Program-made: the position numbers and the translations under genes
Part shown: positions 1 to 8,093 of the stretch, piece after piece
How positions within the stretch are numbered: the stretch's first letter is position 1
Layout of the letters: each line of letters starts with the position of its first letter
The notes under the pieces: model-generated
Told to the model about the DNA's origin: nothing
What the model saw: only the letters and a program-made list of their open reading frames with translations
Database searches by the model: none
Assembly: GCA_002435585.1 (NCBI GenBank)
Contig: DJDY01000067.1
Span: 1-16,777, forward strand
Source: Lachnospira sp. UBA5912
Lineage (GTDB): Bacteria; Bacillota; Clostridia; Lachnospirales; Lachnospiraceae
Direction of reading: 5' to 3'
Length of the DNA stretch: 16,777 nucleotides

Positions 1-2151
1 GACAATGGAAATGAATGGTGGGAACAGATATATGATAGTAATGGCTTGGCAGTAAAGCAGGACACAAGCTGTTTCTGGTACTGGAATGGCAATTATGCAT
101 GGCACTATGATGGCGATGTAACCTTATATGCAGCATATGAACTCAACAACTATTCGTTAAAACTTGATGCTAATTATTATGCTGTAAGTTTTGATAAGCT
201 GAAAGGTGGTGGTTATGATTTAGGTTCAGTTGACCTTTATATCAATGGAAATCTTGAAGCTGAAAACATAACAGACTGGGAAAAGACATACCCATATGGT
301 ACAACCTATGAGTTTAAGAATCTTAAGTCAAAGAATGGATATATCTTATCAGATGCAGGAAGTCTTAAAGGCACCATAAAAGGTGATACAACAGCAATAG
401 TATATGCATATGATAAGTCAGGTCTGGCATACTTTGATAAGAACAGAAGTGCAGGTGGTATGGGTACTGATAAGTATGTACACTACAGCATGGTAGACCT
501 TGTATACAACCAAGGTACAGTATTAGGAAATGACTTCGCAGGCTTTACAAACAGTGGCAGAATCTTTAAATACTGGCAGACAGATAAGAATAACTACTAT
601 AATGGTGGAGATGTAATGCCAGTCAATGACAACTACCAGGCAAAAGCATACATACAGAGTGCAAACAGCAATCTTGTTATGGATATAGCATGGGGCGGCA
701 TGAGTAATGACAGTGGTCTTAACATACAGTTGGCAGATGCGTGGGGCGGCAGTGGTGAATACTGGAGCTTCATACACGCAGATGGTGATAATTACTTTAT
801 CGTAAACAGTGCATTGGGTAAGTATGTAACCGCTGATATAGCCAACATGAATGTACAGTACTGTAACCTTGACTGGAGCAATAACCAGATATGGACTTTA
901 TCAGTGGCAGGAGATGGCTGTTATTATATAACATCCAAAGCTAATCCTAACTTAAGGATAACAGCACAGGGAACTACAAGTAACAGCAACATAGGTTTAG
1001 GCTGGAAGTCAGACAGTAATACTAACCAGAAGTGGAAGATACTTTTTGATAACAGGGATTCAGTATTTACAGCACAATGGGTAAAGTCAGATATATCAAA
1101 ACAGAAGGTAAAAGTAACACTTATAGCCAGATACGAAGGTGTTGAAGCAGGAACTTATGCTAAACAGGAAACAGTTATTAACAACAAGGAATACACAGCA
1201 GGCGACCCTATAACATGGGCGAGGGAGAAAGACCCTTATGATAAGGTATACGGCGATGCATCCTTCAGCCAGTTAGCAACAACAGACCTGAATCAGACTT
1301 ATTATGTAACAGTTCCACGTAAGACCTACACAGTATCACTTGATAAAGGAGCCGGAATATCAGCAGTATCAGGAAATGGTACATACAGATATGGCAAGAA
1401 GATAAGCATATCAGCATCCACAGCAACAGGCTATGACTTTGATAAGTGGACTAAGGAAGATGGAAGTACATTATCAGCTAACAGTACAGTAAGCAGCATA
1501 GAAGTAACTGGCAATGTAAGATATACAGCCAATGCAGCAATCAGAAGTTTCCCTGTAACAGTAAATATACGTTACCAGGATGAAAACGGAAACTGGGGCA
1601 ATTACAGCCAGGTAATATCCAAGAATTATAACTATGGTGAAACAGTAACCTATAGAAGAGATGCGGATGATACTTACAATGAAGTAAACTACGTTGAAGA
1701 AGTCAAAGGTGCTATAACTAAATATATAGACATTGAACGTAAAAATTACACACAGATAGTTAAGGTACGTTTCGAGAATGTTGATGGCAGCTTTACAGAT
1801 TATAGTGAAGCAGCCAGGCAAGACAAGTATTATGGAAGCAAGTTCAGCTGGAGTATCGAAGTAGATGATATATATGAAGAGCCAACGGCGGTTTCGTATG
1901 TGGTAAAGAAAGAGAATACCAGTTATGTAACGATTTATAGAAAGGCACCAGCTCCAAAAAGGGAAACAGAAATAATAAAGGCAGCATCTACTATGTATGG
2001 TGATACACTTATACAGCGTACAGAACATGATGATAACTGGTATGAAACAGTTGGCAGCTATACAATAGATAATTTAAAGAATTATAGTATAGATAAGAGC
2101 ATACAGACCTGGCAGATTGATAATGGTGGAAATATTACAAGAGTTAAATGA
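1..2151 (+). CDS. Large extracellular repeat protein with ricin-type lectin domain (5'-truncated)
   Basis: The frame is open from the first base to a TGA at 2149-2151, so the true start lies outside the window; 716 residues are visible. Numbering from the window edge, residues 10-45 end in a DVTLYA-type Listeria-Bacteroides (Flg_new-like) repeat, and a related unit precedes residue 215. A ricin-B-like beta-trefoil follows (about nt 640-1050), with paired WSF, IWTL and QKWKI motifs. An InlB B-repeat-like unit lies at about nt 1324-1545 (GYDFDKWTKEDG). Three related beta-strand units (VKVTLIARYE, VTVNIRYQDE, VKVRFENVDG) lie at about nt 1106-1330, 1552-1745 and 1750-1950. The protein is rich in Tyr, Asn and Thr, poor in Cys, and has no LPxTG or membrane anchor at the C-terminus. 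Such proteins are usually secreted or surface-attached adhesins or glycan binders. The ligand is unknown, and any catalytic or anchoring part would be upstream of the window. Confidence 0.8.
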   Translation, partial: DNGNEWWEQIYDSNGLAVKQDTSCFWYWNGNYAWHYDGDVTLYAAYELNNYSLKLDANYYAVSFDKLKGGGYDLGSVDLYINGNLEAENITDWEKTYPYGTTYEFKNLKSKNGYILSDAGSLKGTIKGDTTAIVYAYDKSGLAYFDKNRSAGGMGTDKYVHYSMVDLVYNQGTVLGNDFAGFTNSGRIFKYWQTDKNNYYNGGDVMPVNDNYQAKAYIQSANSNLVMDIAWGGMSNDSGLNIQLADAWGGSGEYWSFIHADGDNYFIVNSALGKYVTADIANMNVQYCNLDWSNNQIWTLSVAGDGCYYITSKANPNLRITAQGTTSNSNIGLGWKSDSNTNQKWKILFDNRDSVFTAQWVKSDISKQKVKVTLIARYEGVEAGTYAKQETVINNKEYTAGDPITWAREKDPYDKVYGDASFSQLATTDLNQTYYVTVPRKTYTVSLDKGAGISAVSGNGTYRYGKKISISASTATGYDFDKWTKEDGSTLSANSTVSSIEVTGNVRYTANAAIRSFPVTVNIRYQDENGNWGNYSQVISKNYNYGETVTYRRDADDTYNEVNYVEEVKGAITKYIDIERKNYTQIVKVRFENVDGSFTDYSEAARQDKYYGSKFSWSIEVDDIYEEPTAVSYVVKKENTSYVTIYRKAPAPKRETEIIKAASTMYGDTLIQRTEHDDNWYETVGSYTIDNLKNYSIDKSIQTWQIDNGGNITRVK

Positions 2152-2161
2152 CTGTTACATG

Positions 2162-2193
2162 TGATGATATAATACATGATGATATAATACATG
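2162..2193. repeat. 15-bp tandem duplication containing TATAAT
   Basis: TGATGATATAATACA occurs twice head to tail at 2162-2176 and 2177-2191, and the TG beginning a third copy follows. Each copy contains a TATAAT hexamer (2168-2173, 2183-2188), but no matching -35 box is visible at 16-18 bp. ACATG at 2174-2178 and again at 2189-2193 can pair with CATGT at 2158-2162. It sits just after the stop of the surface-protein gene and upstream of the icd promoter. Confidence 0.8.
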
Positions 2194-2202
2194 CTTAAAG
2201 GA

Positions 2203-2231
2203 TTTACAAACTCATAAAAATATTCTATAAT
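2203..2231 (+). promoter_or_regulatory. Sigma-A-type promoter of isocitrate dehydrogenase gene
   Basis: TTTACA (2203-2208) and TATAAT (2226-2231) are separated by exactly 17 bp, a near-consensus housekeeping promoter. Transcription would start near 2238, leaving a leader of about 50 nt before a GGAAAGGA ribosome binding site (2274-2281) and the ATG at 2289. This makes icd an independent transcription unit. Confidence 0.7.
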
Positions 2232-2288
2232 GAATAGCAAATTTTTATATATTTTGGACATAATTGCCATGATGGAAAGGATTGCGGT

Positions 2289-3506
2289 ATGGAAAAGATA
2301 AGAATGACAACACCACTCGTAGAGATGGATGGAGATGAGATGACAAGAGTGTTATGGAAGCTTATTAAGGACGAACTTTTACTTCCTTATATAGACCTTA
2401 ACACAGAATACTATGATCTTGGACTTGTTCATCGTAATGAGACAAACGATCAGGTTACTATAGATTCAGCAGAGGCTACCAAGAAGTATGGTGTTGCAGT
2501 CAAGTGTGCTACAATCACTCCTAATGCAGCAAGAGTCAAGGAATATAACCTTAAGGAGATGTATAAGAGTCCTAATGGAACTATAAGGGCTATGTTAGAT
2601 GGTACAGTATTCAGAGCACCTATTATTGTAAAGGGTATTGAACCATATGTTAAGACATGGAAGAAGCCTATAACTATAGCAAGACATGCATATGGTGATG
2701 TATATAAGGCATCAGAGATGAAGATTCCGGCACCTGGAAAGGCAGAACTTGTATACACAGATGAACAGGGCAACGAAACAAGAGAGCTTATACATAACTT
2801 CAAGGGTGCAGGTATTATACAGGGAATGCATAATCTTAACGATTCTATAGAGAATTTTGCAAGAAGCTGTTTTAACTTTGCACTTGAAACAAAGCAGGAT
2901 CTATGGTTTGCAACAAAGGATACTATATCTAAGAAGTATGATCACACATTCAAGGATATATTCCAGGAGATATACGATAAAGATTATGCTGATAAGTTTA
3001 AGGAAGCAGGTATTGAATATTTCTATACACTGATAGATGATGCGGTAGCAAGAGTTATCCGTTCAGAGGGTGGTTATATCTGGGCTTGTAAGAACTATGA
3101 TGGTGATGTTATGTCAGATATGGTGGCTACTGCATTCGGCTCATTATCAATGATGACATCAGTGCTTGTATCACCTAATGGCTACTACGAATACGAAGCT
3201 GCACATGGTACAGTACAGAGACATTATTATAAGCATCTTAAGGGTGAGGAAACATCTACTAACCCTATAGCTACTATATTTGCATGGACAGGAGCATTAA
3301 GAAAGAGAGGAGAACTCGATTCTATTCCTGAACTTAGCAAGTTTGCTGATACACTTGAGAAAGCTTGTATAAAGACAGTAGAAGATGGTAAGATGACAAA
3401 GGATCTTGCACTTATAACAACATTACAGAATCCTGTAACACTTAATACACAGGATTTCATCAAAGCAATAAGAACAACACTTGATGAGCTTGTAAGTGCA
3501 CAGTAG
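2289..3506 (+). CDS. icd: NADP-dependent isocitrate dehydrogenase, dimeric eukaryote-like type
   Basis: This 405-residue enzyme catalyses oxidative decarboxylation of isocitrate to 2-oxoglutarate in the cytoplasm, supplying carbon for glutamate synthesis. It aligns along its length with the homodimeric IDH subfamily that includes human IDH1. Visible motifs are the isocitrate loop KSPNGTIR (residues 93-100) with R109, then R132 and Y139 in [10 protein letters not shown]215 in SKKYDHTF, metal-binding D273 and D277 in NYDGDVMSD, and the NADP-selecting R311-H312 in [26 protein letters not shown] follows, as in the family. The start is fixed by GGAAAGGA at 2274-2281, 7 nt ahead of the ATG, and by the conserved N-terminus [13 protein letters not shown]. 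It has its own promoter and is not obviously in an operon with its neighbours. Confidence 0.97.
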   Translation: MEKIRMTTPLVEMDGDEMTRVLWKLIKDELLLPYIDLNTEYYDLGLVHRNETNDQVTIDSAEATKKYGVAVKCATITPNAARVKEYNLKEMYKSPNGTIRAMLDGTVFRAPIIVKGIEPYVKTWKKPITIARHAYGDVYKASEMKIPAPGKAELVYTDEQGNETRELIHNFKGAGIIQGMHNLNDSIENFARSCFNFALETKQDLWFATKDTISKKYDHTFKDIFQEIYDKDYADKFKEAGIEYFYTLIDDAVARVIRSEGGYIWACKNYDGDVMSDMVATAFGSLSMMTSVLVSPNGYYEYEAAHGTVQRHYYKHLKGEETSTNPIATIFAWTGALRKRGELDSIPELSKFADTLEKACIKTVEDGKMTKDLALITTLQNPVTLNTQDFIKAIRTTLDELVSAQ

Positions 3507-3525
3507 ATATATAATGTATAATTAA

Positions 3526-3626
3526 CCGCTCCATTGGTATATTATAATATGTTATTATTTAGAGCTGTACGGCATTTTGGGGATTGACCCGGAATAGTAA
3601 CTATAACTATAATATAGATGGAGCGG
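3526..3626. repeat. 101-nt long imperfect hairpin with 9-bp terminal inverted repeats
   Basis: CCGCTCCAT (3526-3534) is the exact reverse complement of ATGGAGCGG (3618-3626). The arms continue: TATATTATA (3538-3546) pairs with 3608-3616, 3548-3550 with 3603-3605, and GTTATTATTT (3551-3560) with 3592-3601 using two G-U pairs. The 31-nt tip (3561-3591) contains GGG...CCC. In all about 31 base pairs fold almost the whole segment into one rod. There is no T-run after it, so it is not a typical terminator. AATT flanks both sides (3520-3523, 3627-3630), which could be a weak target duplication. It may be a small MITE-like element or a structured RNA; the sequence alone does not decide. Confidence 0.7.
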
Positions 3627-3633
3627 AATTGTG

Positions 3634-3663
3634 TTGTAATAGGGGAATTAAGAATAATAAAAT
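3634..3663 (+). promoter_or_regulatory. Possible promoter for the CmpB-like gene group
   Basis: TTGTAA (3634-3639) and TAAAAT (3658-3663) are 18 bp apart. The -10 box matches consensus at five of six positions and the -35 box at four of six. Transcription from here would begin near 3670 and carry the alternative stem-loops at 3695-3734 as an untranslated leader. The match is moderate and could be chance in AT-rich DNA. Confidence 0.35.
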
Positions 3664-3694
3664 GTAAACAAAACAGCTTATAACGAACAAATAG

Positions 3695-3734
3695 CCATGC
3701 AAAGCATGACGACAGAGTGTGAAAGCATGGTTTT
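3695..3734 (+). promoter_or_regulatory. Candidate attenuator: two mutually exclusive stem-loops
   Basis: CCATGC at 3695-3700 can pair with GCATGG at 3725-3730, which is followed by TTTT (3731-3734), a terminator-like shape with a 24-nt loop. The same CATGC (3696-3700) can instead form a tight hairpin with GCATG at 3704-3708 across an AAA loop. The octamer AAAGCATG is directly repeated at 3701-3708 and 3722-3729. Only one of the two folds can exist at a time, as in transcription attenuators. It lies about 47 nt upstream of the chosen ATG at 3781. No known riboswitch core was recognised here. Confidence 0.4.
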
Positions 3735-3770
3735 GTGAGTGCAGAAAAGTCAAAGAGTAAATGATGATAT

Positions 3771-3776
3771 AAGGAG
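3771..3776 (+). promoter_or_regulatory. Ribosome binding site fixing the start at 3781
   Basis: AAGGAG lies 4 nt before the ATG at 3781. An in-frame GTG further upstream at 3739 has no purine-rich site before it, so the later ATG is preferred. Confidence 0.6.
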
Positions 3777-3780
3777 AGTT

Positions 3781-4389
3781 ATGCACAATATATTATTAGA
3801 CTTCGGTTTCAGAGGGATGAATATAAACCAGCTGGCAATCTGGTTTTTTATATATAGTTTTTTTGGTTGGGCCATGGAGTGTATAGTTATTAGAAAACAG
3901 CTTGGTTACTGGGAAAACAGAGGCTTTGCCAAGCTGCCATTCTGTGTTATATATGGTTTTGGCACATTTATAGCATTTAATATATTTGCGCCTATACAGA
4001 ATAATTACGTGGCATTATATATACTCGGAGCTATATGTGCAACGATATTCGAGTATATGACAGCGCAGATTATGCTTAAACTGTTTGGCGAGGTATGGTG
4101 GAATTATGACCATCTTAAGTTTAACTACAAGGGAATAATATGTCTGCAGAGTACACTAGGATGGGGATTATTGGCAGTATTTATATTCGGAGTGTTTAAC
4201 AGATTTGTAGAGCGTGTGGTATTTTCAATAGATATGCGTGTGGCTACGATATTGTCAGTTGTACTTGTTGTATCGTATGTCTGTGATTTTTCATATCATT
4301 TTACTAAGCGTTTATTGAATAAAAAGATGGGAGATGCAGTTAAACATGCATCTGGATGTGGAAGAATACTTACAAGATTCCATAAATGA
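3781..4389 (+). CDS. CmpB-like multi-pass membrane protein (putative ABC-transporter type IV family)
   Basis: This integral membrane protein has 202 residues from the preferred ATG. It resembles the CmpB/DUF1113 family (Pfam PF06541): an N-terminal helix with WFFIYSFFGWAMEC, then a loop with NRGFAKLPFCVIYGFG, then further helices (ALYILGAICATIFEYMTAQI, WGLLAVFIFGVF, ATILSVVLVVSYVCDF) and the conserved WNYDHLKFNYKGIICL segment. About five membrane segments are visible, with a basic cytoplasmic tail. The family is called a putative ABC-type permease, but no transport substrate is established. It is followed after 22 nt by the glycerophosphodiester phosphodiesterase gene, so the two are probably co-transcribed, which hints at an envelope or lipid role. 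An upstream GTG at 3739 would add 14 residues but lacks a ribosome binding site. Confidence 0.8.
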   Translation: MHNILLDFGFRGMNINQLAIWFFIYSFFGWAMECIVIRKQLGYWENRGFAKLPFCVIYGFGTFIAFNIFAPIQNNYVALYILGAICATIFEYMTAQIMLKLFGEVWWNYDHLKFNYKGIICLQSTLGWGLLAVFIFGVFNRFVERVVFSIDMRVATILSVVLVVSYVCDFSYHFTKRLLNKKMGDAVKHASGCGRILTRFHK

Positions 4390-4411
4390 TTTTAGAATTC
4401 CGGGGTGACAT

Positions 4412-6229
4412 ATGTTAAAAAGCCTTAAAGATAACATAAAACTGTTAAAGAGAAGTAAGAGGCATATATTGTTATTTGAAATGGCTTATAAACTTCTTGC
4501 AGTAGCTGTGTTTTATCCTGTTGTTACAGGTGTTATACGCCTATGTATGAGAATTACAGGAATTAACTATCTTACAAATGAATATATAGCGAAAGCATTT
4601 ATGAATCCTGTAATAATAATATTCTGTCTTATAGGAGTTATGGGATTCATAATATACTGCGTATATGAGATGGCATATCTTGCAGTGTGTTTTGAAACTA
4701 AAAGAAAAGGTATACAGGCTTCTATTATAGATAATATATATAATGCCTTTTTAAGGCTTAAAAAGCTGGTAAGAATTCAAAGCATACCGCTTTTTTTATA
4801 TTTTCTTATATCTATAGCAGCTATTAATGTAACAGTTGTAGGTAATATAGTATTAAGTGAAACTATTAAGAATCTTATAAAAAATTCAATAAAGCGTAAC
4901 AGGGTGCTTATATGCATTGCGGCAGCGGCTGTCATAATATTTGTTTTTTATTTTGTTATAAGGGATATTTTTTCATTTAACATATATATGATGGAAGGAA
5001 AAAACTTCAAGGATGCATGTGCTAAAAGCAGGATTATTGTGAAAAATAATGCTTTAAAGGTCTTAGGAGTGGTAATACTTTATAATCTTGCGCTTCTTTT
5101 GGCTATGTATATATTTTATCTGGTTATATCGCTTATACTTATTGCTGGTGTTAAGCTTCTTGACCTTGCATATATAGGAAGTGCAGTGTATCTTTCAGTA
5201 CTTAGTACATTAAGGACTGTAGTAAGGTTATTTCTTGTATTTATATCTATACCATGTTCATTTTCTATGGTATCATATATGTACTATAAGTACGAGAATT
5301 CTTCTGATATTAATTTTGAGTTTGTGGATATAGATGAGGGAAGCGCCAGAGTGAACAGAATTATATATTCTGTTGTTCTTGCAATGTCTATAGTGCTTGA
5401 CGTTTTATATGTTGTATTGACATTTAACAGTAATCCCTTTGAAAGAGTTGCTATATTTCATGATACGCAGATAACAGCACACAGGGGAGCATCTAAAGAA
5501 GCTCCGGAGAATACACTGGCAGCGTTTCAGCAGGCTATAGATGATATGGCGGATTATATCGAGCTTGATGTTCAGATGACAAGCGATGGTTATATAGTTG
5601 TTATGCATGATGCATCTGCATACCGGACAACGGGTGTAGCTAAGAATATAACAGATATGACCTATGAAGAGGTAAAAAAGCTTGATGCCGGATACTGGTT
5701 TTCTGAAAAATACAGGGGCGAACAGGTGCCTTCTTTTGAAGAAGTGTTAAAACTGGTAAAGGCAAACACCGTAAGTGTAAAGCTTAATGTTGAGATTAAG
5801 TCAACGCCGGATAGTGACATAGTAGCAAAGAAGGTTGTTGATCTTATAAAAAAATATTCTATGGAAGACGATTGTGTCATAACATCCTTTGACTATGATG
5901 CACTGATTGCAGTGAAGAATATAGATAAAGATATACAGACTGGATATATATTGTCTGTTGCATATGGAAAGTTTTACGAAGATACAAGGGTTGATTTCTT
6001 TAGTGTTAACGCATCATTCCTTACTAAAAGAGTTGTTGATGCTATTCATAATACGGGTAAACAGGTATATGCATGGACAGTTAATAACGATATATCTATT
6101 AAGAATCTCGCCAATAAAGGTATAGATAATATAATAACAGATGTTCCTGTTACAGCCAGGGAAGTTGTATATTCAAGAAATACAAGCGAAACGATTACGA
6201 ATATGATCAAATACGTATTCAATAAATAA
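4412..6229 (+). CDS. Membrane-anchored glycerophosphodiester phosphodiesterase
   Basis: The 605-residue protein has two parts. Residues 1 to about 340 form a membrane domain with roughly seven or eight hydrophobic segments (for example around 20-45, 66-92, 124-148, 165-190, 215-250, 255-292, 315-338), matching the GPDPase_memb region found fused to such enzymes in Firmicutes. Residues 354-600 are a GDPD TIM-barrel domain with AHRGASKEAPENT, giving catalytic H357 and R358. ELDVQMTSDG supplies E384 and D386, VVMHD supplies H399, and LNVEIKS carries another metal ligand. The C-terminal QVYAWTVNN and IDNIITDVP motifs are typical. The reaction is hydrolysis of glycerophosphodiesters to glycerol 3-phosphate and an alcohol. 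The substrate could be deacylated phospholipid or a glycerophosphate polymer. GGGGTG 4 nt before the ATG serves as ribosome binding site. The gene is probably in an operon with its neighbours. Confidence 0.93.
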   Translation: MLKSLKDNIKLLKRSKRHILLFEMAYKLLAVAVFYPVVTGVIRLCMRITGINYLTNEYIAKAFMNPVIIIFCLIGVMGFIIYCVYEMAYLAVCFETKRKGIQASIIDNIYNAFLRLKKLVRIQSIPLFLYFLISIAAINVTVVGNIVLSETIKNLIKNSIKRNRVLICIAAAAVIIFVFYFVIRDIFSFNIYMMEGKNFKDACAKSRIIVKNNALKVLGVVILYNLALLLAMYIFYLVISLILIAGVKLLDLAYIGSAVYLSVLSTLRTVVRLFLVFISIPCSFSMVSYMYYKYENSSDINFEFVDIDEGSARVNRIIYSVVLAMSIVLDVLYVVLTFNSNPFERVAIFHDTQITAHRGASKEAPENTLAAFQQAIDDMADYIELDVQMTSDGYIVVMHDASAYRTTGVAKNITDMTYEEVKKLDAGYWFSEKYRGEQVPSFEEVLKLVKANTVSVKLNVEIKSTPDSDIVAKKVVDLIKKYSMEDDCVITSFDYDALIAVKNIDKDIQTGYILSVAYGKFYEDTRVDFFSVNASFLTKRVVDAIHNTGKQVYAWTVNNDISIKNLANKGIDNIITDVPVTAREVVYSRNTSETITNMIKYVFNK

Positions 6230-6241
6230 TGCCAGGATTTT

Positions 6242-6246
6242 GGAGG
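6242..6246 (+). promoter_or_regulatory. Ribosome binding site fixing the ptsI start
   Basis: GGAGG lies 5 nt before the ATG at 6252. It overlaps an in-frame TTG at 6240, which therefore cannot be the start. The ATG at 6248 is out of frame. Confidence 0.85.
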
Positions 6247-6251
6247 TATGT

Positions 6252-7997
6252 ATGTTAAGGGGAATTGGTACATCTAAAGGAATAGGAATAGGAAAAGCAC
6301 TTGTTTTAAAGAATACAGAGTGCGATGTGACACGGTATAAGATAGAAGATGTTGATTCTGAGATTCAAAGATATAAAGATGGTGTTGATACATTTGTAAG
6401 TGAGACGGATGAGCTTATAGAAAAGCTTACTGCTAAGCTTAACGGCGATGATAAAAACGCACTTGTCTTAAAGAACCAGGAATATCTTGCCAGTGATATA
6501 CAGCTTACATCAGAGGTTGAGAATATTATAAAGAAGAATAATATCAATGCTGAGGCGGCTCTTTATGAGGCCTGTGAATCATTAAAGCAGCTGTTTCTTA
6601 GTATGGATAACGAAGCTATGGCACAGCGTGTAACGGATATTGAAGATATGAGGGAAAGACTTACAGCAATACTTCTTGGTGTTAAGAATATTGACCTTAC
6701 ACATCTTCCTGATAATACAATTATCATAGCTGATGAGATACATCCATCTATGACGGCTAATATGGATACAGAGCATATAGCAGGCATCGTATCAGAAAAA
6801 GGTGGTGATACTTCCCATGCATCCATACTTGCCAGGGCATTAGAGATACCGGCGGTATTAAGCGTTAAGGGAATATGCAGTGATGTTAAGGATGGAGAGA
6901 ATATAATAGTTGATGGCGCTTATGGGGAGGTATTTGTCTCACCAAGTGCCATAACGACAAAGATATATACTAAAAAGAAAAAACAATATGATGAGAGTGT
7001 TGTTGAACTTAAGAAATATATTAATAAACAGACTATAACAAGGGATGGAAAGCGCGTAATGCTTGCTGCCAATATAGGTAATGCACTTGATGCAGCAAAG
7101 GCAGTTAAGGATGGTGCTGAAGGAGTGGGACTGTTCAGAACAGAATTCCTTTTTATGAATGGAAGTAAGCTTCCAACAGAGGAAGAACAGTTCACAGAAT
7201 ATAAGAAGGCAGCTGTTCTTCTGGATGGAAGGGAACTAACCATAAGAACACTTGATATAGGCGGTGATAAGGATATTCCATATATGGGACTTTCCAAGGA
7301 AACGAATCCGTTCTTAGGCTACAGGGCTATAAGATTCTGCCTTGACAGGGTAGATGTATTTACTACCCAGTTAAGGGCAATATTAAGAGCTAGTGCATAT
7401 GGTAACATAAGAATAATGATACCTATGATAACATCGGTTTCAGAAGTGAATTCTGTTAAGAAGATTATTTCAGGAATATGCAGGGATTTAGACAGGAAAG
7501 ATATTAAGTATGATGCTGATATTAAGATAGGAATCATGGTAGAAACACCTGCAGCAGCTATAATGGCGGATGTTCTTGCGAGGGAAGTTGATTTCTTCTC
7601 CATAGGAACTAATGACCTTACACAGTATACATTGGCGGTTGACAGAGGAAACGAGAATGTTTCATATCTGTATTCAGCACTTAATCCTGCTGTCCTTAGA
7701 AGTATTAAAAGGATAATAGAATGTGCACACAATGCAGGTATTGATGTTGGTATGTGTGGAGAGGCGGCTGCGGATGAACGCATGATACCATTGCTATTAT
7801 CTTACGGACTTGATGAATTCTCAGTTGGTGTCAGCCGTGTACTTGAGGTTAGAAAAGAGATTGCCTCATGGAGTGTGAAAGAAGCTGATGACATAACAGC
7901 TAACATAATGGGATATTCTGAAGAAAAAGAGGTGTCTAATTATCTGAGTGATTATATATCTTCGAGACAGGATATTAGTGAAAAGATAGTTGAATGA
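6252..7997 (+). CDS. ptsI: Phosphoenolpyruvate-protein phosphotransferase (PTS enzyme I)
   Basis: From the ATG at 6252 the protein has 581 residues. Enzyme I takes phosphate from phosphoenolpyruvate and passes it to HPr, starting the phosphotransferase sugar-uptake chain in the cytoplasm. The N-terminal and swivelling phosphohistidine domains contain GGDTSHASILARA, with phospho-accepting H189. The C-terminal PEP-binding barrel shows GLFRTEFLF (R296), TLDIGGDKD, NPFLGYRAIR, MVETPAAA, IGTNDLTQY and GMCGEAAAD with the catalytic C502. These positions equal the classical E. coli numbering, so the enzyme looks intact. No HPr gene or sugar permease is present in the window, and the gene lies 22 nt after the phosphodiesterase gene rather than in the usual ptsHI pair, which is unusual. 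Confidence 0.97.
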   Translation: MLRGIGTSKGIGIGKALVLKNTECDVTRYKIEDVDSEIQRYKDGVDTFVSETDELIEKLTAKLNGDDKNALVLKNQEYLASDIQLTSEVENIIKKNNINAEAALYEACESLKQLFLSMDNEAMAQRVTDIEDMRERLTAILLGVKNIDLTHLPDNTIIIADEIHPSMTANMDTEHIAGIVSEKGGDTSHASILARALEIPAVLSVKGICSDVKDGENIIVDGAYGEVFVSPSAITTKIYTKKKKQYDESVVELKKYINKQTITRDGKRVMLAANIGNALDAAKAVKDGAEGVGLFRTEFLFMNGSKLPTEEEQFTEYKKAAVLLDGRELTIRTLDIGGDKDIPYMGLSKETNPFLGYRAIRFCLDRVDVFTTQLRAILRASAYGNIRIMIPMITSVSEVNSVKKIISGICRDLDRKDIKYDADIKIGIMVETPAAAIMADVLAREVDFFSIGTNDLTQYTLAVDRGNENVSYLYSALNPAVLRSIKRIIECAHNAGIDVGMCGEAAADERMIPLLLSYGLDEFSVGVSRVLEVRKEIASWSVKEADDITANIMGYSEEKEVSNYLSDYISSRQDISEKIVE

Positions 7998-8084
7998 GTT
8001 GTTCAGCAATAGAATAATCATCAGGTATAAAACGGGGCAGGATAGTATTTGACCCTGGTATCATTAAAATATAATAATAAAAGT

Positions 8085-8088
8085 GAGG
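8085..8088 (+). promoter_or_regulatory. Ribosome binding site fixing the hflX start
   Basis: GAGG within GTGAGGA lies 5 nt before the ATG at 8094. An in-frame TTG at 8049 has no such site. TTGACC (8049-8054) with TATAAT (8070-8075, 15-bp spacer) or TAATAA (8072-8077, 17-bp spacer) might be a promoter, but it would leave almost no leader. Confidence 0.65.
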
Positions 8089-8093
8089 AACAC

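Noticed and set aside
3739..3780. Upstream GTG start for the CmpB-like gene
   Set aside because: There is no ribosome binding site before GTG 3739, and this stretch overlaps the leader region. AAGGAG sits before ATG 3781.
7319..7783. Long open frame on the minus strand inside ptsI
   Set aside because: The plus-strand frame carries all enzyme I motifs at canonical positions; the antisense frame has no recognisable domain or ribosome binding site.
8049..8093. TTG start extending HflX by 15 residues
   Set aside because: There is no ribosome binding site before it; GTGAGGA precedes the ATG at 8094, and family N-termini fit the shorter form.
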